In this document: in pieces, positions 1 to 8,213 of the stretch
Position numbering within the stretch: position 1 is the first letter of the stretch
Layout of the letters: each line of letters begins with the position of its first letter
Source: Sandaracinus sp964481145
GTDB taxonomy: Bacteria; Myxococcota_A; Polyangia; Polyangiales; Sandaracinaceae
Direction of reading: 5' to 3'
DNA: 64,000 nt
NCBI GenBank assembly: GCA_964481145.1
Contig: CAYZTA010000033.1
Location: forward strand, 1-64,000
Notes under the pieces: model-generated
What the model saw: only the letters and a program-made list of their open reading frames with translations
Database searches by the model: none
What the model was told of the DNA's origin: nothing
Position numbers and translations under genes: made by a program

Positions 1-1
1 C

Positions 2-139
2 GTCGCCGCAGTTCAGACAGAACTCGCATCATCACAAGCACGTGTGTTGGAGTTGAAAAAGGAGCGCGATATTCTCCGTCTCTCTCACGAACGGCTTCGT
101 CTCGAGCTGGAGTTGCTCAAGAAGCGCATGCGAGCTCCC
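2..139 (+). pseudogene. IS66-type transposase relic (N-terminal coiled-coil fragment)
   Basis: An open frame entering from the left edge encodes a Leu/Glu/Arg-rich coiled coil (ERDILRLSHERLRLELELL, then KKR) that resembles the N-terminal helix preceding the zinc-binding and DDE domains of IS66-family TnpC transposases. After about residue 46 the similarity stops. The frame then runs antisense into the next gene and ends at 334, so no zinc finger or catalytic domain follows. I read this as a decayed, truncated transposase. It could instead be any coiled-coil protein cut by the window edge; the identification rests on the helix pattern only. Confidence 0.45.
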
Positions 140-215
140 TTCAGGCTTCAATCGAACGACAAAATGCTTCCGATTCACCGCTGCTACCCGTTTTCCCAGT
201 TCAAATGTCCTATCC
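131..215. repeat. Dispersed repeat, copy A (two blocks)
   Basis: Two blocks, 131-152 and 200-215, recur at 8735-8771. The first block matches over 22 bases with one mismatch, the second over 16 bases exactly. Here they are separated by 47 bases; in copy B they are contiguous. The second block overlaps the stop codon of the FeeM-like gene on the minus strand. The location beside an IS66-like relic suggests debris of a mobile element, which is an inference. Confidence 0.6.
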
Positions 216-1094
216 GCTCCTCGCGCATCTGGATTCGGCGAGAGCTTCTCCGAGCGTCTCCTCCGAGCGCTGAGTTCGCAGGAGGTTCAATGTCGCAGGG
301 CTCAGCTCCGAGAGCAGATTCGTTTGGACGGTGAAGATCGAGCGAAAGACCTCGCGCGGCATTTTGAACCGCGGCCACTCGTCTCCGGCGATGTCCTCGG
401 GGAGCTCGAGCTGAGCGGGCGGCTTCGCCCCAAAAGCGTATTCCATCGGCACGAGCCCACGCGTCCTCCATCGATAGCACCGCTTGAAGTGCGCCTGTAC
501 CGCGGATCGTTCGTGCACGAGCCCGATCACGGGCGCTTCGAGCTCTGCGTGGTGGCGTGCATCTCCGAATGAATGAAAGTCCCATATGGCGCGATAAAAA
601 TCCTCCGCTTTGGGATGCACTCCGACGATGTGATGAGTGCTCCCATGGATCAGAAATCCGACGCGGGCCGCCGCCATACCAAGAATCAGCATCAAGCCCG
701 AATGCCATCGTCTCCGCACGATCGCGAGTGATCCAACTTCGGAGAGCTGCGCACCAGAACGCCGCATCGCTGTGAGCTCCGCGCCATAGTCCTTGTCGAG
801 TGGCAACCCCGCCGGGGAGTCCTTCGTCACCGAAATGGTCCCCACGAGCTGATCTCCTTCGTAGGCAACCAACACCACAGCCTCGCTGAGGACATGCTGC
901 TCGGTGATCCTCAAATCGATCCGCTTGAGTGGCTCGATCCCCTGATAGGCATACGCCAAATGAATGAGGCGGAACGCGTCTTCGTACTCCTTCACGCTCC
1001 GAGCGAGCCGAAGCCGAAAGCGCCCGAGATCGATCGAATCAAAGCGTGCTTTTCTCCGAATCCACGGATCAACGACGAACGAGGGCATCTTCAT
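210..1094 (-). CDS. FeeM-like N-acyl amino acid synthase
   Basis: This 294-residue protein is predicted to transfer a long acyl chain from acyl-ACP to an amino acid amine, like FeeM and related N-acyl amino acid synthases with a GNAT/autoinducer-synthase-type fold. Visible family features are the strand VGTISVTKDSPAGLPLD near residues 84-100 and LSEVGSLAI near 117-125, followed by a His/Arg-rich acyl-binding region. The ATG at 1094 was chosen over a further-upstream ATG at 1130 because a GGAGG lies 4 bases before it. It is the last gene of a leftward three-gene run behind a methyltransferase (gap about 100 bases) and a flavin oxidase. The amino acid substrate cannot be told. No dedicated acyl carrier protein is visible next to it. 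Confidence 0.75.
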   Translation of the reverse strand: MKMPSFVVDPWIRRKARFDSIDLGRFRLRLARSVKEYEDAFRLIHLAYAYQGIEPLKRIDLRITEQHVLSEAVVLVAYEGDQLVGTISVTKDSPAGLPLDKDYGAELTAMRRSGAQLSEVGSLAIVRRRWHSGLMLILGMAAARVGFLIHGSTHHIVGVHPKAEDFYRAIWDFHSFGDARHHAELEAPVIGLVHERSAVQAHFKRCYRWRTRGLVPMEYAFGAKPPAQLELPEDIAGDEWPRFKMPREVFRSIFTVQTNLLSELSPATLNLLRTQRSEETLGEALAESRCARSG

Positions 1095-1197
1095 AGGGCC
1101 TCCGCATGAGCCAGTGTTGTAGATTGACAATCAAAGCCACGTACAAACCACACAAACTGCCGCGTATCGGCGCAGACAACACCGCGACATACAGACT

Positions 1198-2109
1198 CTA
1201 CACAGGCGAATTCGGAAACAGAAACTGGAGAGCTCTCCAGTCTCGCCGAGCATCGTCCGAGAGCGACGGTACATCTTGCCATGCCGCGCTGACACCGCTG
1301 ACACCTGTGACACCCGTTGGAGGAGAGACTGGCACTTCGTGAATTTGATAAAGGCGCATCCATCGTGACAACCAGTGATGAGCATCGAGCCCCGCATCAT
1401 GGAATCGACTCTTGATCTCATCGAAGGCATACGAGGCGATCAGCGAATTCGTTGAATCGCGATTGAATATCGGGTGCGAATGGGGAGTAAACAAACGGGG
1501 AAATTCCTTCGGAGTCTCGGGATGTCGGGGTCGGGCAAAATCGAAAACCCATACGGCGCATCCGGTCCTCGCGCGAATGTCTCGGATCTGCTCCAGACAG
1601 CAGAGCAGATCATCCATGGCAGGCAAATGATGAAGCGAAAACACGCTGCTGACGCAGTCCACATGGAAGTCGATATCGTGAGAGAAAGACGTCATGTCAC
1701 CGAGCCTCAGCTCCACACGAGACGACACTCCGCGTTGGCGCAAAAACTCCTGACCCATGCTGACCATCGATGGCGCCAGCTCGAGCCCTACGATTCGCAA
1801 GTCAGGGCGCCTCGCCGCGAGGTACGCGAGAAACTGTCCCGATCCAGAACCAAGATCCACCACAGTTCCGCCGACCGGGACCCATCGACTCACCGCGAGC
1901 GCATTGAAATGATAGATCGGGATCAACGTCGAGGCGCCCTCTTCGTGAAAGGCCGTGGCCTGATCGACATCATCCATCCAATGCGTCGGCTCTGGACGCC
2001 GCTCGAGCACCGCTCGAGTCATCGACTCACGCAACACCATCAACGTGATTTTCATCAAACGCTCGAGCGAATTTTCGGAGCTCCTCTTTCCCCTCTTTCT
2101 ATTTTCCAT
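1198..2109 (-). CDS. Class I SAM-dependent methyltransferase
   Basis: The product of about 303 residues has the SAM-binding motif I VVDLGSGSGQF around residues 83-93, followed by an acidic residue at the end of strand beta-2 (IVGLEL) and a motif GDMTSF. It is a Rossmann-fold class I methyltransferase of the Methyltransf_25 type. The ATG at 2109 is preceded by GAGG at 5 bases; a GTG two codons upstream (2115) is the alternative. It starts only 24 bases after the oxidase gene and lies between that gene and the N-acyl amino acid synthase, so it may methylate the acylated amino acid or its oxidised product. The position in the operon is seen; the substrate is inference. Confidence 0.75.
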   Translation of the reverse strand: MENRKRGKRSSENSLERLMKITLMVLRESMTRAVLERRPEPTHWMDDVDQATAFHEEGASTLIPIYHFNALAVSRWVPVGGTVVDLGSGSGQFLAYLAARRPDLRIVGLELAPSMVSMGQEFLRQRGVSSRVELRLGDMTSFSHDIDFHVDCVSSVFSLHHLPAMDDLLCCLEQIRDIRARTGCAVWVFDFARPRHPETPKEFPRLFTPHSHPIFNRDSTNSLIASYAFDEIKSRFHDAGLDAHHWLSRWMRLYQIHEVPVSPPTGVTGVSGVSAAWQDVPSLSDDARRDWRALQFLFPNSPV

Positions 2110-2133
2110 TTTCACCTCGCTTCATGGAGCTCG

Positions 2134-3777
2134 TCAGGGAAGGTTATATCGCCCAGGGGCGATGATATCGTCCGGATCCAATGCTTGTTTGAGGGCTCGA
2201 ACGTGGGGCCAATACGAGCCATCTGCGGTCACGACTTTGCCCATCATGTCCGCTCTGGCTCGATACACTTCGAGCCCTCTCTGACGAATGTATGCATAGA
2301 GCGCATCGGCGCATTTGTGCGCGCGGTCGGTCTCCTCAGCAGAGGCTCGATCGAAGAGAATATTGACCACCGCCACGAGCGAGAGGGCGGTCTCGATGTT
2401 GATCGTCGTATAGAGCTCGTGATGATATCGAGCCGCTGTCTTCTTCATTCCTGTGATGACGTCAGCGGCCAATGCGCCGTCGAGCGGCATGGCGGGGCTG
2501 ATGAACAAGAGCCCACAGCGAGATTGGTCGAGCTCGCGCGGGAGTTGATTCGCGTGGCCGAACTGGAAGAGGAGGTTCTCGACGCCAAGGTCCGTGGGCA
2601 CACCGAGCGCCAAGTCGTAAAGTGGCCACGCTGCCGTGATCGCGGCGGCAGCTCTCCTCATCCACGGCAGAGCTCGCAGCCGATGCGTGATGGCGAGCCC
2701 TAGCCCCAGCTTCTTTGTATCGACGACCGAGAGCCGCGCGAGCTTGTTCGTCCGAGCTCGGATCTCTCGGAGAGCTCCCCTCACCTGCTCGCGGTTGCCG
2801 GTGATCGACGCGACGCCCGTCCACTCCCCCGACGCGACGAGATCCATCGCGCGCTCTGCTTGCCGTCGTGCGTCCTCGCGATCGAGACCACACTCCCGCT
2901 CGAGATAGCGAATCGCGCCATGACGAAGCGATGAACGCGCCCGCACACGGTTTCCTACGTGCGCGACTGAGGTCAGGAGCCCATCGCGCTTGAGCCGCGC
3001 CAGCTCATCGATGAGCGACGGTAGGGCGCTCTCGGAGCGGACCGCGAGCGAGATGGTGAGGCGCTCGGGGCGCTTGGGGTGGAGCCTCAAACAGGCGCTC
3101 GTCACGATACCGAAGTTGCCCTGATAAAAGAGCCCATCCAACATCGGACCAAGGCCATACGGATGGCTGTGCACGAGAGGTGATTCGTCGCCGAGTCGTC
3201 GAAAGCCCGTGTGTAGGACTTCGCCCGTTCCAGTCACGATCTCGAGGCCAAATAGGTCTTCGACACGCGGCCCTTGATAACCCACGCCACGGTCGAGCCC
3301 ATTTCCGAGGATGCTCGTGTCTCGTCCAGCGCCGGTCACATTAAAAGTGAGCTCCGGACAATGGGCCTCCAGGAACTCGTAGAGCTGGATCTGCGTCACC
3401 CCCGGCTCGATGAGCGCTACGGGATGATCGATGGAGATGGAGGACGCGTTGACGATCCGATTCATCCCTTCGAGATTGACCAGCACGCAATCGTTCGTGA
3501 CTGGCGTCTGTGAGCCATATCCCCAATTGAAACCCGTTGAAATCGGGTAGAGCGGCGTTCCCGAGATCCGCGCCGATCGAACCAGGGCGATCACGTCTTC
3601 GATACTTTTTGGACGATATACGGCTGATACGGACTTCACATGACCCGTCACGCCACCTATTCGCAGAGGCCCCTCAGATCCCTCAGATACCTTTGGGATG
3701 TGCCGCACCGCGCCTCCAGCCTCGTCGTCGCGAAGATGTGCGATGTCCTGCGGAACATCTCGCGCTTGAAGTTCCAT
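2134..3777 (-). CDS. FAD-linked oxidase of the vanillyl-alcohol oxidase / 4-cresol dehydrogenase type
   Basis: This 547-residue protein has a PCMH-type FAD-binding domain at about residues 50-235 (YRPKSIEDVIALVRSAR, PISTGFNWGYGSQTP) and the stretch PYGLGPMLDGLFYQGNFGIV near 207-226, which is very like the flavoprotein subunit of 4-cresol dehydrogenase. The C-terminus ends with the family-typical DPDDIIAPGRYNLP. Such enzymes oxidise para-hydroxybenzylic or related substrates through a flavin. The ATG has GGAGG a few bases upstream. It is the promoter-proximal gene of a leftward operon with a methyltransferase and a FeeM-like synthase. This recalls the fee gene clusters, where a flavin oxidoreductase desaturates N-acyl tyrosine; that link is inferred. 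Confidence 0.8.
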   Translation of the reverse strand: MELQARDVPQDIAHLRDDEAGGAVRHIPKVSEGSEGPLRIGGVTGHVKSVSAVYRPKSIEDVIALVRSARISGTPLYPISTGFNWGYGSQTPVTNDCVLVNLEGMNRIVNASSISIDHPVALIEPGVTQIQLYEFLEAHCPELTFNVTGAGRDTSILGNGLDRGVGYQGPRVEDLFGLEIVTGTGEVLHTGFRRLGDESPLVHSHPYGLGPMLDGLFYQGNFGIVTSACLRLHPKRPERLTISLAVRSESALPSLIDELARLKRDGLLTSVAHVGNRVRARSSLRHGAIRYLERECGLDREDARRQAERAMDLVASGEWTGVASITGNREQVRGALREIRARTNKLARLSVVDTKKLGLGLAITHRLRALPWMRRAAAAITAAWPLYDLALGVPTDLGVENLLFQFGHANQLPRELDQSRCGLLFISPAMPLDGALAADVITGMKKTAARYHHELYTTINIETALSLVAVVNILFDRASAEETDRAHKCADALYAYIRQRGLEVYRARADMMGKVVTADGSYWPHVRALKQALDPDDIIAPGRYNLP

Positions 3778-3858
3778 TTGTCCTCCGAGAAGCGCCCTTC
3801 AGACGCCCCCAATCGCCTCGTTCGACGCCTGCCTTGCTAGGCCTGCCAATTCGAGCTG

Positions 3859-3912
3859 TCCGGAAAATCCGGAAATTCTCACGCGCTCAAATCATTCGAG
3901 ATGATTCGAGAC
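3859..3912. promoter_or_regulatory. Direct-repeat region upstream of the oxidase/FeeM operon
   Basis: The 142-base gap between the lipoprotein gene and the oxidase gene contains two copies of TCCGGA (3859-3864 and 3868-3873, period 9) and two near-identical 10-mers ATCATTCGAG and ATGATTCGAG (3891-3900 and 3901-3910). They lie 80-135 bases upstream of the oxidase start, a plausible place for an operator. No regulator is known, and no clear -35/-10 pair was assigned. Confidence 0.25.
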
Positions 3913-3919
3913 GATCGTG

Positions 3920-5758
3920 TCACTCGAAGGCGAGGCGAGCAGCGCTGAATTGACCCCACACCACCGCCTGCTCTCCAGTCCACGTCCATATGGCGTAACC
4001 ATCCGTGACGCTGCGGAATTCGGGCAGAGCCGTCCATGTATTCGATACGAGATCGAATCGATAGCTGTGATAAATCAGCTCCGGCCACGCATCACGCAAG
4101 AAATGGTTATCGATGAATAGGTAATCGCAGCCCGTCCAAAACGTCACTACGCCACTGGGGCTCGTGCGATAACTGCCATCTAGATTGGAAGGCCCAGTGA
4201 AGGTCGATGACCAAGACCAGGTATCGAAGTCGAAGAAGGCGCCGTCTTTCAAATACTCCGCAGGCCATGGGCCGGAATCAGAGCCGCCATACACAAGCAT
4301 CCCAGCCTCATAGACAACGACTCGGCTCTGCTCACGTGCCACAAGGGGGGCCTCGGGCAACCGAATCCATCCAGAGTCGTCATCATAGACAAAGGCCACG
4401 TTCGCGAGATTGGATTCGTAATGGCTCCCCGTCGTGCCCCACACGAAGAGGCGACCGCGCGCCCATCCGCCCTGCACCTCCGTCATCTCGGGCCCGAGCG
4501 AGCGAAAGAGCCGCCACTGGCCCGTGCTCGGATCGTAGAAGGCGCCATCCCGCATTCGGTTGCTCAGATTTCCATCGTGACCACCAAAGATCACGACCTC
4601 GGTCCCAGTCCATCCAACCAAAGCATCCGCTCGACCTCGGGGCGCTCGCGAAAGATCAGGCGCGCGAGGAACCGAACGCCACGAATCCGTCACCGGATCG
4701 TAAAGCCCGCCGTCGTCGAAGAGGGTGAGCTGACCACCCACGGCCGGACTGTCATAGCCGCCCCACACGAAGAGCTCGACGCCGGTCCACTGATAAAGGG
4801 CGTAGGTGCGCGCGGAGGGCGCCCCGCGAGCGCTCATCGGACGCCATGCATCGGCACGTGGGTCATAGCGACGACCATGTTCGCCTCCGAGGGAGGCCTG
4901 GTTTCGTGACGTAACCCCGCCCCAATACAAGATCTCACTCCCAGTCCACACCGCGACATCGGTCCAAAGTCGAGTGGAGTCCGCGCCGCCCGAGATCGTC
5001 CTCCACGTCCGCGCGCTGCAACCGCAGCTCACCTCCGGAGAGCACTCCGATATCCCACCATCGCGCAAAAAATCTGGATCGCATGCGGGCTCGTCGATGA
5101 CGCCATCGCAGTCGTTGTCGATCCCATCCCCGCAGACCTCGCGCATCGGGATGCATCCGCAACCCACGTCGATCCTCCCATCGCAATCGTTATCGAGCCC
5201 ATCGCAGATATCGGGGCTCGGTCCGATCGCGCCTTCACACTCTCCCCACATGCCCGTCGAGCGGCACGTTTGCATTCCAGACATGCACGGCGCCATCGAG
5301 AACGAGCCCCCGCACTCACGCGACTCTCCCAAGGTACACGGGCAATCCTCGTCGCGCGCGCCGTCGCAGTCGCGATCCATCCCATCGCATTGCTCGCTCG
5401 ACGGCAGAACGGCGCCCTCACAAGACGAGTTCCCCCAGTCGCCCCACTCGGAGCCTGGCGTCGTACGACACACCTGGACACCATCACGACAAAGCCCCAC
5501 CCGTCGATTGCCAAGCTCCCCTGGAAAACAAGATTGCATCTCGCCAGGACCACACGGACATCCATCGTCGATGCTTCCATTTCTGTCATCGTCGATGCCA
5601 TTTCCACAGACATCGAGTCGCACATATCCGCTATCGGGTCTCCCGGAGCTGGCAGCGTCTCGATCGTCCCATCCGAGATCCATCGCGCAAGAGCAGCCCA
5701 CGGACAGCGCACCCAGAAGAGCCAGCCACGCGGAGCGACATGGTGAGCAGCGATGCAT
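3920..5758 (-). CDS. Lipoprotein with MopE-type Cys/Asp repeats and Kelch-like propeller
   Basis: This 612-residue protein starts with a lipoprotein signal (LLGALSVGC, lipid-modified Cys near residue 22). Four copies of a Cys/Asp motif follow (for example CDGLDNDCDGRIDVGC), the MopE-type putative metal-binding repeat common in myxobacterial surface proteins. The rest is a Kelch-like beta-propeller with repeated YDP-T-W and VIFGGHDG/VWGGYDS elements. It is probably a surface-exposed Ca-binding lipoprotein. The ATG at 5758 was preferred over ATGs at 5779 and 5794 because AGGAG sits 6 bases upstream. It lies 38 bases after the anti-sigma-like gene, so it may belong to that sigma operon or be its target. 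Function is otherwise unknown. Confidence 0.8.
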   Translation of the reverse strand: MHRCSPCRSAWLALLGALSVGCSCAMDLGWDDRDAASSGRPDSGYVRLDVCGNGIDDDRNGSIDDGCPCGPGEMQSCFPGELGNRRVGLCRDGVQVCRTTPGSEWGDWGNSSCEGAVLPSSEQCDGMDRDCDGARDEDCPCTLGESRECGGSFSMAPCMSGMQTCRSTGMWGECEGAIGPSPDICDGLDNDCDGRIDVGCGCIPMREVCGDGIDNDCDGVIDEPACDPDFLRDGGISECSPEVSCGCSARTWRTISGGADSTRLWTDVAVWTGSEILYWGGVTSRNQASLGGEHGRRYDPRADAWRPMSARGAPSARTYALYQWTGVELFVWGGYDSPAVGGQLTLFDDGGLYDPVTDSWRSVPRAPDLSRAPRGRADALVGWTGTEVVIFGGHDGNLSNRMRDGAFYDPSTGQWRLFRSLGPEMTEVQGGWARGRLFVWGTTGSHYESNLANVAFVYDDDSGWIRLPEAPLVAREQSRVVVYEAGMLVYGGSDSGPWPAEYLKDGAFFDFDTWSWSSTFTGPSNLDGSYRTSPSGVVTFWTGCDYLFIDNHFLRDAWPELIYHSYRFDLVSNTWTALPEFRSVTDGYAIWTWTGEQAVVWGQFSAARLAFE

Positions 5759-5796
5759 CCTGCACTCCTCTTCGTTCATCCCGTTCACACACATGT

Positions 5797-6576
5797 TCAG
5801 GGGGCGAGCACGCTCCGAGCTCGATCGGCATAAGGAGAAGTCGGATCTCGAGTCAATAAACGTCGCGCTCGTCCGCGAGCCTCCTCGTCTCGCCCGAGCG
5901 CGCGCAGCGCATCGATGGCGATCGCATCGCGCTCCGATGCCAAACGTCCATTGGGAAACCGGGTTTCGTGTTCGCGGATGGCCGCCAACGCAGCTTCCGG
6001 GTCGCGGTGACCCAGAAAGCGTCGAGCTCGGAGAAGCAAAGTTCCCTCGGCCAGCGCAGCAGAAGCCACGGCCTCCGGGTGGGCCTCATTCGAGGCGACG
6101 TCTTCGGGCGAGCCACGCGAAGAGCGTGTTCGTTCGGCCGGAGATTCATATCCTCTTCGCGGCCTTCGTGTGGGCTCACGTATCGTTTCGTCCTCCGTTC
6201 GAGATGCGGCCTCCATCCCATCGTCCGATCGCGATGTGGTTGCCGCTGGCTCTGCCATGCTCGGTGCACTGGCGGGCACGCTCCGATCAGGAATCACTTC
6301 CATATGGGGCGCACGATTCGTCCATTCGCGGAACCAAAGCGCACCGGCCAAAAGCGCCGCTCCGATGACACACGCGCCCGCGATTCGTGTCGCGACGCCC
6401 GCGCCGCTCATGCCTTCGGGCGATGCGAGCGAGGTCTTTCGAGCAGCATCTGCAATGAAATCGAGATCGACCGGCACCGTGTCGCGGTGCGCGAGCGCAA
6501 ACATCTCTCGCAGGCGCGGATCCGCCGTGGGATCTTCGCGCAAAGGGACGAGGTCGGGCACGTTCTCGTCACTCAT
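5797..6576 (-). CDS. Putative anti-sigma / TPR membrane protein paired with an ECF sigma factor
   Basis: A 259-residue protein with an N-terminal cytoplasmic segment, one membrane helix at about residues 60-82 (AGACVIGAALLAGALWF), a low-complexity Ser/Arg/Glu stretch and a C-terminal YfiO-like TPR region (EAALAAIREHETRFPNGRLA). Its ATG overlaps the TGA of the sigma gene (ATGA), so the two are translationally coupled. This architecture is common for myxobacterial anti-sigma candidates, but no classical zinc-binding anti-sigma motif (HxxxCxxC) is present. The role as a sigma antagonist is therefore an inference from gene order. Confidence 0.7.
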   Translation of the reverse strand: MSDENVPDLVPLREDPTADPRLREMFALAHRDTVPVDLDFIADAARKTSLASPEGMSGAGVATRIAGACVIGAALLAGALWFREWTNRAPHMEVIPDRSVPASAPSMAEPAATTSRSDDGMEAASRTEDETIREPTRRPRRGYESPAERTRSSRGSPEDVASNEAHPEAVASAALAEGTLLLRARRFLGHRDPEAALAAIREHETRFPNGRLASERDAIAIDALRALGRDEEARGRARRLLTRDPTSPYADRARSVLAP

Positions 6577-7121
6577 GTGGGCTCTCCTTGATCCAGGCCT
6601 CGACGAAGCGCGTTTCGTGCCTCTTCGAGGCGGCGGTACACTGTGGCGAGGGAAAGCCCGAGTGTTTGAGCGATCGCCTTCATCGAGACGCCCTCAATCT
6701 CAAAGAGTACCAGAGCGTCGCGCTGTTCATCCGGGAGCGCATCGAGCAGCTGGAGGAGTCGAGTGCGCGTCTGCCGCTCCATCGCGATCACTTCAGGTCC
6801 GCGTCCATCCGTAGGCTCAGGCACCTCGATGCCTTTGACGATCGGTGAGCGACGTTTTCCACGCCGTCGATTGCGAGCGACATTCACGGCAACGCCCCTC
6901 AGCCATCCAGCGACGCGTTCGGGCTCTTCGAGAGAGCCCAGTCGACGGTACGCCACGACAAATACTTCTTGTAAAGCATCGTCGATGTCTCCCATGGGGA
7001 CGCCCAGATATCGCAGGGTGCGTGCGAGCCCTGGCCCATGCTGATGAACGAGCGCGCGAAAGCGCGAGCTCTCGTCGAGCTGAGCCTCCGGTTCACGATT
7101 CGATGGCGATACGTTCCTCAG
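6573..7121 (-). CDS. ECF RNA polymerase sigma factor with non-canonical start
   Basis: The protein carries sigma region 2 (FRALVHQHGPGLARTLRYLG, then MGDIDDALQEVFVVAYRRL and WLRGVAVNVARNRRR) and region 4 (ALPDEQRDALVLFEIEGVSM, KAIAQTLGLSLATVYRRL). The first ATG, at 6995, lies in the middle of region 2 and would remove its first helix. Reading upstream, the frame stays open to a stop at 7137-7139 but holds no ATG, GTG or TTG. A CTG at 7121, preceded by GGAG at about 7 bases, would give 182 residues with intact regions 2 and 4. Either a CTG (or other rare) start is used, or the sequence has an error. It is coupled by ATGA to the anti-sigma-like gene and follows a secreted-protein gene by 58 bases. 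Confidence 0.75.
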   Translation of the reverse strand: MRNVSPSNREPEAQLDESSRFRALVHQHGPGLARTLRYLGVPMGDIDDALQEVFVVAYRRLGSLEEPERVAGWLRGVAVNVARNRRRGKRRSPIVKGIEVPEPTDGRGPEVIAMERQTRTRLLQLLDALPDEQRDALVLFEIEGVSMKAIAQTLGLSLATVYRRLEEARNALRRGLDQGEPT

Positions 7122-7179
7122 CGCTCGCTCCGTTGTCTATCCCTGTCCGCAAACGGCGCACTTTCTCAGGCTCTTCCCA

Positions 7180-8130
7180 TCAATCGAACCTCGCCTCGAT
7201 CCCGAGGCTCCCTTCGGGGATCACGAGCGCGACCTCATGAATCACGTGCTCCCCCATTTCCGTACGAAACATCGAGCGTGGCCTGATGAGGGGAACGGCC
7301 GCACCGAGCGCGAGACGCGCCCACATGCGATCCACGATTCGGAGTCGAATCAATGCATCAAGGCCGAGATCCAGAAGGAACCCCTCCGAGCTGGCTGGTA
7401 TCGAGAGGCCGATGCCATCACCACGCAGCAGCGTTCCGCTCATGGCGAGGCATCCTCCCAGTTCCAACCCATCCACGACACCGCTCGCGTAGCATCCCCC
7501 GAGGCTCGCCGACATCGCGACGAAGCGTCCGCCCACCCCATCGGTGATCGCGCTGACCTCGGGCCACCCTGCAAGACCGAGCATCAAAGAGAGACCCATG
7601 GGGGCGCGCACTTCGACTTCGAGCCCGAGCGCTCCTGCGAGCCCCGGCATCGCGTCGATTCGGGCGAGGCCCGCGATACGCACGATCGCCATCCACGAGG
7701 GGCCTTCCGCGCGCGGCGGGACCGCGAGGCTCGCGGGCTCCTGTACGCTCCGCACCTCGTCGACCAAGAGAGCTGTCACGACGCCGATCGCATCATCGAA
7801 ATGATGACAGCTCTCGTCCTCGCTCGTGAGGACGCGCGAGCGCGCTTCACCACGCTCGCTCGACACCCGGAGATCAGCGCGCCACGCACGTGCGCGGCCG
7901 ACGATCTCCCCATCGATCGTCACATCGGAGGGGATCTCTTCATTGAGCGCGCTTTCGACCAAGACACGAAGCCCTTCTTGGTCCAAGCAACCCGCCGCCG
8001 CGCTCCACTCTGCACGCCCGACATTCGCCCAGGCAAACGCCCATACAAATGTCCATGCAACCACAGAAGAGACCGGAACGATGATCCGCACCCTCGATCC
8101 AGGCTTCCGAAACGGAGCGACCCGTCGCAT
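7180..8130 (-). CDS. Secreted protein of unknown function, linked to an ECF sigma factor
   Basis: A 316-residue protein with an arginine-rich start and one hydrophobic segment (VSSVVAWTFVWAFAWANVGRA) that ends in an Ala-x-Ala-like context, suggesting Sec export. The middle contains CLDQEGLRVLVESALN and a segment HFDDAIGVVTALLVDEV. The C-terminal two thirds alternates Gly-rich amphipathic strands (GLSLMLGLAGWPEV, LELGGCLAMSGTLLRG), compatible with a small outer-membrane barrel. I do not recognise a named family. It is the first gene of the leftward sigma/anti-sigma set, so it may be an envelope sensor or a target of that sigma factor (inference). Confidence 0.65.
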   Translation of the reverse strand: MRRVAPFRKPGSRVRIIVPVSSVVAWTFVWAFAWANVGRAEWSAAAGCLDQEGLRVLVESALNEEIPSDVTIDGEIVGRARAWRADLRVSSERGEARSRVLTSEDESCHHFDDAIGVVTALLVDEVRSVQEPASLAVPPRAEGPSWMAIVRIAGLARIDAMPGLAGALGLEVEVRAPMGLSLMLGLAGWPEVSAITDGVGGRFVAMSASLGGCYASGVVDGLELGGCLAMSGTLLRGDGIGLSIPASSEGFLLDLGLDALIRLRIVDRMWARLALGAAVPLIRPRSMFRTEMGEHVIHEVALVIPEGSLGIEARFD

Positions 8131-8213
8131 CTTCGCGGCTCCAATCTACCCCAACTCGGCTCCGAAAAGGTCGCCTTGCATGATAGGTCCTGTCGAGGAG
8201 GCGCACGAGATGT

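Noticed and set aside
1474..2703. 409-codon plus-strand frame
   Set aside because: Antisense to the methyltransferase and the flavin oxidase, both with clear motifs.
4974..6368. 464-codon plus-strand frame
   Set aside because: Shadow of the Kelch lipoprotein and anti-sigma-like genes; Ser/Pro-rich without motifs.
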